Source: Acidimicrobiales bacterium (GTDB lineage Bacteria; Actinomycetota; Acidimicrobiia; Acidimicrobiales; Acidimicrobilacustridaceae). From it: DNA of 8,072 bases. Below are positions 1 to 5,737 of the stretch, piece after piece. A program made the position numbers and the translations under genes. The notes under the pieces were generated by a model that had not been told where the DNA came from, searched no databases, and was given only the letters and a program-made list of their open reading frames with translations. The DNA lies in assembly GCA_023261915.1 (NCBI GenBank), contig JALRFT010000176.1, positions 1 through 8,072 of the forward strand. The letters run 5' to 3'. Position 1 is the first letter of the stretch; every line of letters begins with the position of its first letter.

Positions 1-1349
1 GCACCGGTCCGGACCTCGCCCGCGAAGGCACCGGCGTGAACAAAAAGGACAATCTCTGGCATTACCAGCACCTCGTCGAGCCACACCCCACCGACAGTCC
101 CTTGCACCGATAGGGCACCGGCTCCCGGGGATCGGGGCTCAATGATCCCCTCGACCAATGGCGGAGGTTCAGCCGCATCGGTCAGCCCGTCACCCACCGC
201 CGCCGCCATGGCCGCGTCGCGCGCAGCTGCCTCCACGGGATCAGCGACACAGATCACCCGGCCGAGCGCCATGGAGAATTCAATGGCCGCTCTCACCGCA
301 GGGAGTCGCTCCTGTTGGTAGGTGTCGAGCAGGCCCTCCTCTGCATAGCCCGACAGCACGGCGCTGAGCTTCCATGCGAGGTTGACTGCGTCGCGCACCC
401 CTGTACACATCCCCTGACCGGCGAATGGCGGCATGAGGTGGGCGGCATCTCCGGCCAGCATCACTCGCCCCTTCCGCCACTGCTGAGCGAAGCGGGCACC
501 GAAGGTGTAGACGGCGTGACGTTCGATGACGGCGTTGCCCGGGTGTACATCCCACGGCGCCAGCAATTCCCACGCACGCTCGAGAGCGCCGAGGTCGTCG
601 CGGGACTCACCAGGAAGTGCCATGAACTCCCAACGACGGCGGCCAGGTCCGCCGGACACCATCGTTGTCGGTCGGTGAGGGTCACAGATCTGCACGTTGA
701 TCGGGTCGAACGCCCGAGGGGGGTCAAGGACCAGGTCGACGATGAGCCAGTCGTAGAAAAACCCGAGATCCACCTCCTCCACGCCGAGTCCACCTCGCAC
801 GGTGCTGTTGGCCCCGTCGCAGCCAACGGCGTAGGCGCCCACGAAAGCGAGGCCGTCAGCCGTGCGGGCCACGACCCGTTCACCATCATCCACAACGAAC
901 TCGACCTCGAGTCCGCGGTGGATGGTGACCCCCGGGGTGGCCTCGGCCTGCGCGTTGAGGGCGGCCTCGATTACGGGCTGACAGAACATGGACGACTCCG
1001 GCCAGCCCGAGGGCCCTAGGCCGATCCGCCCGAAGCGGAGCAACACGACTCCGTCGGCATTGCGCCACTCATAGACCTCGGCCGGTTCCGAACTCGCCCG
1101 CAGGACGTCCCCCATGCCAAGACTGGCGAGAATCCGGCCGACCTCGTGATCGAAGTGCACGGCCCGCGGTAAGGGGTAGGCCTCAGGCCAGCGCTCCACT
1201 ACTGCCACCCGGTGACCCATCTGGCCCAGCCTGATGGCGAGGGTGAGCCCGACCGGCCCACACCCCACGACGATCACGTCAGCGTGGATCTCATCAAGTG
1301 ATGCCGACCCAGCCGAGGCCGCAGCGCCGGTGATGACTGCCGATGTCAT
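1..1349 (-). CDS. MhpA-like FAD-dependent aromatic ring monooxygenase (C-terminus outside window)
   Basis: Group A flavoprotein hydroxylase, expected to use NAD(P)H and O2 to hydroxylate a phenolic ring in the cytoplasm, giving a catechol for ring cleavage. The visible 449 residues hold the three family fingerprints: a Rossmann GxGxxG (VGCGPVG, 28-34) with the ribose-binding acid E52; the DG motif (GCDGANSTVR, 176-185); and the GD motif (LAGDAAHLMPPFAGQG, 298-313). YPLPRAVHFD (58-67) is typical of the 3-(3-hydroxyphenyl)propionate hydroxylase (MhpA) branch. E. coli MhpA has about 554 residues, so roughly 100 are missing past the left edge. The ATG overlaps the TGA of the upstream dioxygenase (ATGA) and has no clear ribosome binding site, so translational coupling is likely. 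The family call is secure. The substrate (hydroxyphenylpropionate, another phenolic acid, or a larger ring) is not determined by the sequence. Confidence 0.93.
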   Translation of the reverse strand, partial: MTSAVITGAAASAGSASLDEIHADVIVVGCGPVGLTLAIRLGQMGHRVAVVERWPEAYPLPRAVHFDHEVGRILASLGMGDVLRASSEPAEVYEWRNADGVVLLRFGRIGLGPSGWPESSMFCQPVIEAALNAQAEATPGVTIHRGLEVEFVVDDGERVVARTADGLAFVGAYAVGCDGANSTVRGGLGVEEVDLGFFYDWLIVDLVLDPPRAFDPINVQICDPHRPTTMVSGGPGRRRWEFMALPGESRDDLGALERAWELLAPWDVHPGNAVIERHAVYTFGARFAQQWRKGRVMLAGDAAHLMPPFAGQGMCTGVRDAVNLAWKLSAVLSGYAEEGLLDTYQQERLPAVRAAIEFSMALGRVICVADPVEAAARDAAMAAAVGDGLTDAAEPPPLVEGIIEPRSPGAGALSVQGTVGGVWLDEVLVMPEIVLFVHAGAFAGEVRTG

Positions 1350-2236
1350 GACTGACGCAGCGGCTGGTGACCCCACGCGCTGATCCGGTCGTAGACCCGG
1401 TCGTCGTCCCAGTCCTCGCCGACGAGGCGGGCGCCGTGACCAACCTCCACCTGGAACCCGGCAGGACTCTGCACGTAGAAGCTGAACATCCGGTCGTTGT
1501 CGTGTCGGCCCAGACCATTGGGGATAGCCAGATCGGTCGCCCACGCACGATCGAAGGCTGCGCCTACGTCATCGCGGTCGTTGGTCTCCACCATGATGTG
1601 ATGCAGGCGCTGAGGGACCTCAAAAGGTGCACGCGCCAAGGCCAGGGTGTGGTGGCGAGCGTTGCAGTGCAGGAACCACACCTCGAGATCGATGCCGGGG
1701 GCGAGCTCCATCTGCAGCGAATCCGAACGCTGCATGCCCAGGCCCTCAATGGCGAACTGCACGGCAGCGTCGAAGTTCGTGGTGGCGACCACGACGTGCC
1801 CAAACCCCACTCCCTCGGTGGCGAAACCTGACGGCATCGTGTCGGACACGAACGGGGACGACGCCGACGCCAGCCCCGTCACCAACTCAATCGACATACC
1901 CCACGGGGCCTCGGTTCGAACGAGACGATTCACCCGCCGGGCCCGGATCTCGTCGTCACTTCCGTCGACCACGTCGAATCCGATTGCTGCGAGTTGCGTG
2001 GCCATGGCCTCGAGCGCGTCGTCAGAGCTGACCTCAAAGCCGATGGAGGTGGCGTCATTGGCGGGTCCCGCAGTCACCACGATCCGTTGGGCTCGATCGT
2101 CGTTGCGCCAGGTCACCGCCCCACCGGAGGTTGGTTCTCCACGAACCAGACCGACCACGTCGCTGAAGAGTCCGTCAAGTGACGAGGGCTCGGGCACCTC
2201 CAGCACGATGTAGGCGAGTTCAAGGTCACGGCGCAT
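1346..2236 (-). CDS. Type I extradiol ring-cleavage dioxygenase (BphC-like, VOC fold)
   Basis: Fe(II) dioxygenase that opens catechols next to the hydroxyl pair (meta-cleavage). It has 296 residues, the usual length of two-domain BphC-type enzymes. By comparison with biphenyl-diol dioxygenase, the metal ligands are H147 (GFGH), H212 or H213 (RLHHIM) and E264 (FQVEVG). The active-site residues H195/H196 (ARHHTLAL), H245 (LGRHDND) and Y254 (FSFY) are also present, as is the family's C-terminal WGH (288-290). The N-terminal half (1-120) is the degenerate, non-metal-binding domain. The open frame extends upstream to 2482, but ATG 2236 is chosen because GAGGAG (2248-2243) lies 6 bases before it and the protein begins as the family does. 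It lies 10 bases after the TetR gene and overlaps the monooxygenase by 4 bases. The product of the flavin hydroxylase is the likely substrate; the exact catechol is unknown. Confidence 0.93.
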   Translation of the reverse strand: MRRDLELAYIVLEVPEPSSLDGLFSDVVGLVRGEPTSGGAVTWRNDDRAQRIVVTAGPANDATSIGFEVSSDDALEAMATQLAAIGFDVVDGSDDEIRARRVNRLVRTEAPWGMSIELVTGLASASSPFVSDTMPSGFATEGVGFGHVVVATTNFDAAVQFAIEGLGMQRSDSLQMELAPGIDLEVWFLHCNARHHTLALARAPFEVPQRLHHIMVETNDRDDVGAAFDRAWATDLAIPNGLGRHDNDRMFSFYVQSPAGFQVEVGHGARLVGEDWDDDRVYDRISAWGHQPLRQS

Positions 2237-2242
2237 GGTGGT

Positions 2243-2248
2243 CTCCTC
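2243..2248 (-). promoter_or_regulatory. Ribosome binding site of the extradiol dioxygenase
   Basis: GAGGAG on the minus strand, 6 bases before ATG 2236 and overlapping the TGA stop of the TetR gene (2249-2247). It fixes the dioxygenase start against a much longer in-frame opening and suggests coupled translation after the regulator. Confidence 0.75.
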
Positions 2249-2945
2249 AGTCGTGAGCCCTGCCGGTGAGCGGCGGGGATGGCGGCAAGTACTCCCCGGT
2301 TTGGGGGTGGGTCGCCCCGAACAGCAGCGTGCACACAGCGTCGGCGTGTGTCCTGATGACGTCGTCGTCAGTCGGGTCGAGACCACTGAGTCGTCGACAC
2401 TCGGGGCCGAGAACGAACATCGTCGGCGCCGCACCGGTGAGCAGGTAGTAAAGGTGCGCCGGAGGGATGTCGGGCAGATCACCGGCGACGGCGAGCCGGG
2501 CGAAGAGTGTCGTCACGGCGTCGTACAGGGGACGGATGTGCTGTTCGACGAGGTAGTCCATGCGGCTGCTGTCGGCCCGGCACTCGCTGGTGATGATGCG
2601 GTGCAGTTGCGGGTTGTGGGCGGAGAACTCCACGAACCGACGCACCATGTGATGGACGACAATTCGATCCTCGACGTCGACGAGGGAGCGGAGGTGATGA
2701 CCGAGGGTGACATTCAACCGATCGAACAACTCGTCAACGACAGCCCTCCACAGATCAGCCTTCGAACGGAAGTGATAGTTGAGTAGTGGCTGGGTCACGC
2801 CGGCGACCGAGGCAATATTTCGAAGCGATGCCCCGTCAAAGGACTGGTCGGCGAAGGCGTCGAGAGCGGCCTCCAGGATGCGCTGCCGGGTGGCGTCCGC
2901 CGACGGCCGTTGCGCCCGCTCCGAGACCACGCTGCCCATTTCCAC
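2247..2945 (-). CDS. TetR-family transcriptional regulator, probable repressor of the ring-cleavage operon
   Basis: A 232-residue protein with a TetR N-terminal DNA-binding domain at about residues 18-65: ATRQRILEAALDAFADQ, then the helix-turn-helix around 39-59 (SLRNIASVAGVTQPLLNYHF), then SKADLWRAVVDELF. Residues after about 70 form the variable helical ligand-binding and dimerisation half, so the effector cannot be read from sequence. It is the first gene of the operon with the dioxygenase and monooxygenase, so it probably represses them and itself until an aromatic substrate or intermediate is present. Two starts are possible: GTG 2945 or the in-frame ATG 2939. GTG is favoured by the spacing to the upstream promoter elements. 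Either choice leaves the DNA-binding domain intact. Confidence 0.92.
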   Translation of the reverse strand: MEMGSVVSERAQRPSADATRQRILEAALDAFADQSFDGASLRNIASVAGVTQPLLNYHFRSKADLWRAVVDELFDRLNVTLGHHLRSLVDVEDRIVVHHMVRRFVEFSAHNPQLHRIITSECRADSSRMDYLVEQHIRPLYDAVTTLFARLAVAGDLPDIPPAHLYYLLTGAAPTMFVLGPECRRLSGLDPTDDDVIRTHADAVCTLLFGATHPQTGEYLPPSPPLTGRAHD

Positions 2946-2951
2946 CGCTGT

Positions 2952-2980
2952 ACCTAATCAGTTGATAAGGGATCTGTCAA
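2952..2980 (-). promoter_or_regulatory. Candidate promoter of the tetR-dioxygenase-monooxygenase operon
   Basis: On the minus strand a perfect -35 consensus TTGACA (2980-2975) is followed by a 17-base spacer and a weak -10 TTAGGT (2957-2952); with an 18-base spacer the -10 would read TAGGTA. Initiation would fall at about 2946-2945, that is at the GTG start, so the transcript would be leaderless or almost so. The -35 match is strong and the -10 match poor. Confidence 0.5.
2953..2970. promoter_or_regulatory. Candidate TetR operator (18-bp near-palindrome)
   Basis: CCTAATCAGTTGATAAGG has 8-base arms, CCTAATCA and TGATAAGG, matching at 7 of 8 positions around a central GT. It is AT-rich in GC-rich surroundings. 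It lies inside the promoter spacer and overlaps the -10, 8 bases before the GTG of the TetR gene, which suits autorepression. Binding by this TetR protein is inferred from position and symmetry only. Confidence 0.5.
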
Positions 2981-3019
2981 CGGCATTGGGGTATCGGTGC
3001 TCGGCGAACCTCGGCCCCG

Positions 3020-4447
3020 TCAGTCCTCACCGGGTCGGCGGTGGGCCTCGTGCTCCTCATCCGCCTCGGCGGGGCGTCCCGGCGGGGTGGCGAGTGCCAG
3101 TTCTTCTTCCGTCGGTTCACGACGGCGTCGTGCTTCGGCCGGAAGCAGCCGGGTGATGGCGTCCATGATGCGACGAGTGTCGACGTCAGGATCCACACCG
3201 CCAAGTTCGACCGGTGGCCCGACGGTGACCGACACCGGCGGCGGGTCGGTGATGTTGAGCAAGTTCGGCAGTCGACTGCTGCGAGGCCACACCCTCTCAG
3301 TCCCCCACAACCCGACCGGAACGACGGGCGCTCCCGTCATGGCGGCCAGACGCGCCGTCCCCCATCGACCGTGCAGTTCCGGATCAAAGAACGCCCGACC
3401 ACGGGGGATGGTGCCCTGCGGCATGATCACGACCATCTCCCCGGCATTGAGGGCGGCGGCCGCCTCTTCGAGCGGCGCATCGGAGCCGCTCCCCCGCTCC
3501 ACCCGAATACCACCCACGGCCCGGGCGATGTCACCAACCACCGGTGCGTCGAACACCTCTTTCTTGCCGAGGAACCGGGCGGGACGACCGGCCCGGGCGA
3601 CAGCCATACCGACCGCAACGGGGTCGAAGTAACTGCGATGGTTGGCCGCCAGGATCACCGGTCCCATGGTGGGGATGTGTTCGGTCCCGTGCACGCTGAG
3701 TCGCACGAAGGGCAGCAGTTCGGGTCGGGCGAAGGGGAACAGGAATTTCTGCGGTTCAAGGCCGGCGAGCTTGGGGACACCGGGGGGAACATCGAGCCAG
3801 GTGACCGGCCAGCGCCGCACCACGGCATAGAGCGCCAGGCGTGGGTCGGGGTTCACCGCAACCGGGTTACCAACAGCACCGAGCAGCGGAATGTCGTACC
3901 ACGAGTCGGAGTAGGCGTGACTACTCGTGAGGTCGCAGTCGTTGGCCTCGGCGTAGGCACGCACCGCTTCGAGCTTGCCGTCGTTCCACACGAACGGTCC
4001 GTCGATCTCGCCCGTGTAGTGACCGTCGACGCTGGCCCAGCGGGTGGCGACGACGGCGTCGAGGCCGAGTCGGCGGGCCAGTGGCGCCACCAACGGTTCG
4101 GGCGTGGTCGTGGCGAGCACCACGCGGTTGCCCTCAGCGCGATGGCCATCGATGAGGATGCGGGCGTAGGGCTGCACGAGAGGCTCGAGTTCGTCAGCGG
4201 CCATCTGCCCGGCGCGGGCCACGGCCTCCACCGACCAACCAGATGCGGCCCTCGCCATCTGACGCGCCGCCATCATGGCGGGACGGTTCTCGCCGACGAG
4301 ATCGAACAGGCCAAACAGGAGACTCTCTCCCGGGATGGAGCGGTCGGGCAACAGTCCGACCGCTCGTAACGCCCGCGAGATGGCCGGGCCGGACGCGCCG
4401 CGCAGCAGGGTGCGATCGAGATCAAAGAAGGCGGCACCGGCGGACAT
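3020..4447 (-). CDS. HAD-IB phosphatase fused to PlsC-type 1-acylglycerol-3-phosphate acyltransferase
   Basis: A two-domain protein of 475 residues. Residues 1-210 form a HAD-IB phosphatase (SerB-like): motif I FFDLDRTLL with D9 and D11, motif II at T113/T114, K158 in NDGKLEAV, and motif IV SDSWYDIPLLG with D181 and D185. Residues about 240-440 are a PlsC acyltransferase: NHRSYFDP (HX4D, H270 to D275), GKKEVFD (295-300), PQGTIPRG (343-350, the EGTR block in variant form) and VVPVGLWGTE. The acyltransferase should make phosphatidic acid at the inner face of the membrane. The phosphatase substrate is unknown. Mycobacterium tuberculosis Rv2483c has the same domain order. The charged tail (about 440-475) is probably disordered. 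An in-frame GTG at 4528 would add 27 residues, but it lies inside the terminator hairpin upstream. ATG 4447 puts the HAD motif at the N-terminus and has a -10-like TAGCGT 7 bases ahead. Confidence 0.92.
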   Translation of the reverse strand: MSAGAAFFDLDRTLLRGASGPAISRALRAVGLLPDRSIPGESLLFGLFDLVGENRPAMMAARQMARAASGWSVEAVARAGQMAADELEPLVQPYARILIDGHRAEGNRVVLATTTPEPLVAPLARRLGLDAVVATRWASVDGHYTGEIDGPFVWNDGKLEAVRAYAEANDCDLTSSHAYSDSWYDIPLLGAVGNPVAVNPDPRLALYAVVRRWPVTWLDVPPGVPKLAGLEPQKFLFPFARPELLPFVRLSVHGTEHIPTMGPVILAANHRSYFDPVAVGMAVARAGRPARFLGKKEVFDAPVVGDIARAVGGIRVERGSGSDAPLEEAAAALNAGEMVVIMPQGTIPRGRAFFDPELHGRWGTARLAAMTGAPVVPVGLWGTERVWPRSSRLPNLLNITDPPPVSVTVGPPVELGGVDPDVDTRRIMDAITRLLPAEARRRREPTEEELALATPPGRPAEADEEHEAHRRPGED

Positions 4448-4454
4448 CGCTGAA

Positions 4455-4483
4455 ACGCTAGGCCCACGGATGCCGAATCGGAA
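4455..4483 (-). promoter_or_regulatory. Candidate promoter of the HAD-PlsC gene (leaderless)
   Basis: Minus-strand TTCCGA (4483-4478), a 17-base spacer and TAGCGT (4460-4455, fitting TANNNT). Seven bases separate it from ATG 4447, and there is no Shine-Dalgarno sequence, so the transcript probably begins at or next to the start codon. It lies after the intrinsic terminator at 4511-4546, so the gene can be expressed independently of the small RNA. Confidence 0.45.
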
Positions 4484-4510
4484 AGGCCACGTCTTCCTCG
4501 ACGTGCGCAA

Positions 4511-4546
4511 CAAAAAGGAGCAGGCCACCGAAGTGACCTGCTCCTT
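4511..4546 (-). terminator. Intrinsic terminator with C(UUCG)G loop, end of the 6C-like RNA
   Basis: Read on the minus strand, AAGGAGCAGG (4546-4537) pairs perfectly with CCTGCTCCTT (4524-4515). One mismatch then leads to an inner 3-bp stem (GTG 4533-4535 with CAC 4526-4528 on the plus strand) closed by a UUCG tetraloop. TTTTTGTT follows the stem at 4516-4509, its first two Ts shared with the stem. The plus strand has no U-run after the stem, so termination acts only on minus-strand transcripts. The nearest such transcript is the small RNA immediately upstream, since the next gene to the right faces the other way. Confidence 0.88.
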
Positions 4547-4620
4547 GGGTTCCGGAGCACCGGGGGGGACGGCGCCAGCGAAACCGGCTCGAGGGATCTT
4601 CGGGGGGAGAAGATCTCTCC
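4511..4620 (-). ncRNA. 6C-type small RNA (two C6-loop hairpins plus terminator)
   Basis: The minus strand holds two successive hairpins with the identical 7-nt loop UCCCCCC. Hairpin 1 pairs GAGAGATCTTC (4619-4609) with GAAGATCCCTC (4601-4591): 11 bp including one G-U. Hairpin 2 pairs GCGCCG (4575-4570) with CGGTGC (4562-4557): 6 bp including one G-U. A 15-base linker joins them and a strong intrinsic terminator ends the RNA at about 4511, giving a transcript of about 109 nt if it starts near 4620. Two hairpins with runs of at least six C define the 6C RNA family of actinobacteria (B11 in mycobacteria), which is reported to act through the C-rich loops on G-rich sites near translation starts. 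The 5' end is a guess: a TACATA element lies at 4632-4627, with no good -35. No coding potential is evident. Confidence 0.82.
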
Positions 4621-4658
4621 TCGGCGTATGTAGCTCTCAGTATGGCGACTCCCGATGC

Positions 4659-4704
4659 ATCTGTCTATTAGTTATTACAGATGTTACCCATCGGTATTTC
4701 AGAT
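4659..4704. promoter_or_regulatory. Candidate LysR operator between lysR and the 6C-like RNA
   Basis: A perfect inverted repeat ATCTGT (4659-4664), 12 bases, ACAGAT (4677-4682), followed by another CAGAT at 4700-4704, 22 bases (about two helical turns) after the one at 4678. The region is AT-rich against its surroundings and lies in the divergent gap just before the LysR gene, where regulators of this family usually bind. The last half-site abuts the presumed -10 of the LysR gene (autorepression). The inverted repeat lies about 39-62 bases upstream of the presumed RNA start (a possible activation site). Binding is inferred. Confidence 0.5.
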
Positions 4705-4709
4705 AGACT
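4704..4709 (+). promoter_or_regulatory. Candidate -10 box of the LysR gene (leaderless)
   Basis: TAGACT fits the actinobacterial TANNNT pattern and ends 6 bases before ATG 4716. There is no Shine-Dalgarno sequence in front of the gene, and no convincing -35 box is visible. The transcript probably starts at the A of the start codon. Confidence 0.4.
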
Positions 4710-4715
4710 CCGCTC

Positions 4716-5633
4716 ATGGACCTGCGCCAACTCAATGCTCTGCTCGCCGTCGCCGACCACGGCACCTTCTCCGCCGCAGCCAAGGCCCTCCATACGGTCC
4801 AGTCCAACGTCTCCAACCACGTGGCCCGGTTGGAGCGGGAACTCGGCGTGACACTCGTTGACCGGGCCTCGGGCCAGCTCACCACCGAGGGAGAACTCGT
4901 GGCGGCGGGCGCCCGACGCATCAATGGTGAACTCGACGGGGTGGCCGCCGACGTGGCCGCCCTGCGATCCGAGGTGACCGGATCGGTGCGCCTCGGCATG
5001 ATCGGAACGACGGCCCGATGGCTCGCTCCGGCCCTCATGGAAGCCATGTCCGACCGCTTCCCAAGCGTGCGCCTCATCGTCACCGACGCCACCACGACAT
5101 CCCTGCTCCCCCAGCTTCTCGCCGGCAACCTCGACCTGGCGGTCGTGAACCTCCCCCTCGACGACCCCGACGTTGCGACCGAGCTGCTCTTTACCGAAGA
5201 CACCATTCTCGTCACCCCCGCCGACCATCCCTTCGCCGCCCGCGACGAGGTCGACTTCACCGAACTCGACGGCATGCCATTGCTGTTGGAACCATCGGGA
5301 ACCTCGTTCCGCCAGATCCTCGACACTCGGGCGGCCGAAGCGGGTATCACGCTCGTGGCCAAGGCGGAAGTGGACGGCATGCGCCTGTTGGCGTCACTTG
5401 CCTTCCAGCGCTTCGGCGCCTCGGTGGTGCCCTCCAGCGCGGCGCCGGCCTGGCTCGAAGGCGACTGGCGCCGCATCCGGCTCACCGGGATCGAAGGCCG
5501 CACGGTGGGGCTCGCCCGTCGCCGTCGAGGCGTACCGGCCGCGCCCGCCCGCGCCCTCCAGGAGGTCCTCACCGAGGTGGTGGTCGCCGAGGCTCCCGCC
5601 CAGCCCGGTATCACACCAGTCCCCGCCGGGTGA
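4716..5633 (+). CDS. LysR-type transcriptional regulator
   Basis: A full-length LysR-family protein of 305 residues. The winged helix-turn-helix fills residues 1-60, with MDLRQLNALLAVADHGTFS, SAAAKALHTVQSNVSNHV as the recognition unit, and LERELGVTLVDR. A linker helix follows (about 60-88). The periplasmic-binding-protein-like effector domain starts near SVRLGMIGTTARWLAP (about 90) and runs to about 290; NLDLAVVNLP is the usual first-subdomain strand. Members bind as tetramers and respond to small molecules; the ligand is not readable here. The gene is divergent from the 6C-like RNA and HAD-PlsC gene and lies 104 bases before citrate synthase on the same strand, so its targets could lie on either side. 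ATG 4716 is the only start giving the standard N-terminus. The last ~15 residues are Pro/Ala-rich and probably disordered. Confidence 0.94.
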   Translation: MDLRQLNALLAVADHGTFSAAAKALHTVQSNVSNHVARLERELGVTLVDRASGQLTTEGELVAAGARRINGELDGVAADVAALRSEVTGSVRLGMIGTTARWLAPALMEAMSDRFPSVRLIVTDATTTSLLPQLLAGNLDLAVVNLPLDDPDVATELLFTEDTILVTPADHPFAARDEVDFTELDGMPLLLEPSGTSFRQILDTRAAEAGITLVAKAEVDGMRLLASLAFQRFGASVVPSSAAPAWLEGDWRRIRLTGIEGRTVGLARRRRGVPAAPARALQEVLTEVVVAEAPAQPGITPVPAG

Positions 5634-5683
5634 ACACCCGATGAATGCCAGTTGGGGCCGTCGGTCCGGCGGCGCCGGGTGAC

Positions 5684-5689
5684 TAGGCT
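5684..5689 (+). promoter_or_regulatory. Candidate -10 box of the citrate synthase promoter
   Basis: TAGGCT fits the common actinobacterial -10 form. It lies in the 104-base gap between the LysR stop and the citrate synthase start and predicts initiation near 5696, leaving a leader of about 42 bases. No good -35 is visible (TCGGTC at 5661-5666 at 17-base spacing). The gap also has a small inverted repeat around the LysR stop (CGGGT at 5627-5631, ACCCG at 5636-5640) without a U-run, too weak to call a terminator. Confidence 0.4.
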
Positions 5690-5737
5690 GGCAATAGAGA
5701 AGCACCACGTGACCACGACGACAATCAGGGCAGGCCA

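Noticed and set aside
718..723. Other G6 runs (718-723 and 3782-3787) as small-RNA targets
   Set aside because: They are on the plus strand inside minus-strand genes, so the mRNAs carry C-runs that cannot pair with the C-rich loops.
2237..2482. An 82-residue N-terminal extension of the dioxygenase
   Set aside because: The extension is Arg/Thr/Ser-rich, overlaps the TetR coding region in another frame and has no counterpart in BphC-type enzymes. ATG 2236 has a good ribosome binding site.
3041..4369. A 442-codon plus-strand open frame opposite the HAD-PlsC gene
   Set aside because: It is the complement of a gene with clear HAD and PlsC motifs. Its translation is low-complexity (G, H, R, V, D-rich) with no recognisable domain, typical of antisense frames in GC-rich DNA.
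4448..4528. GTG 4528 as the HAD-PlsC start, with AAGGAG 12 bases upstream
   Set aside because: The AAGGAG is one arm of the terminator stem and the GTG lies in its inner stem; the spacing is long, and the extra 27 residues do not look like a HAD N-terminus, a signal peptide or a membrane segment.
5627..5640. Terminator at the end of the LysR gene
   Set aside because: Only a 5-bp inverted repeat (CGGGT/ACCCG), no U-run after it, and it overlaps the stop codon.
4637..5716. A 359-codon minus-strand open frame opposite the LysR gene
   Set aside because: It is Ser/Arg/Ala-rich with no domain and covers a complete LysR gene and its promoter region. The same holds for the minus-strand frame 5747-6526 opposite citrate synthase and the plus-strand frame 315-1019 opposite the monooxygenase.
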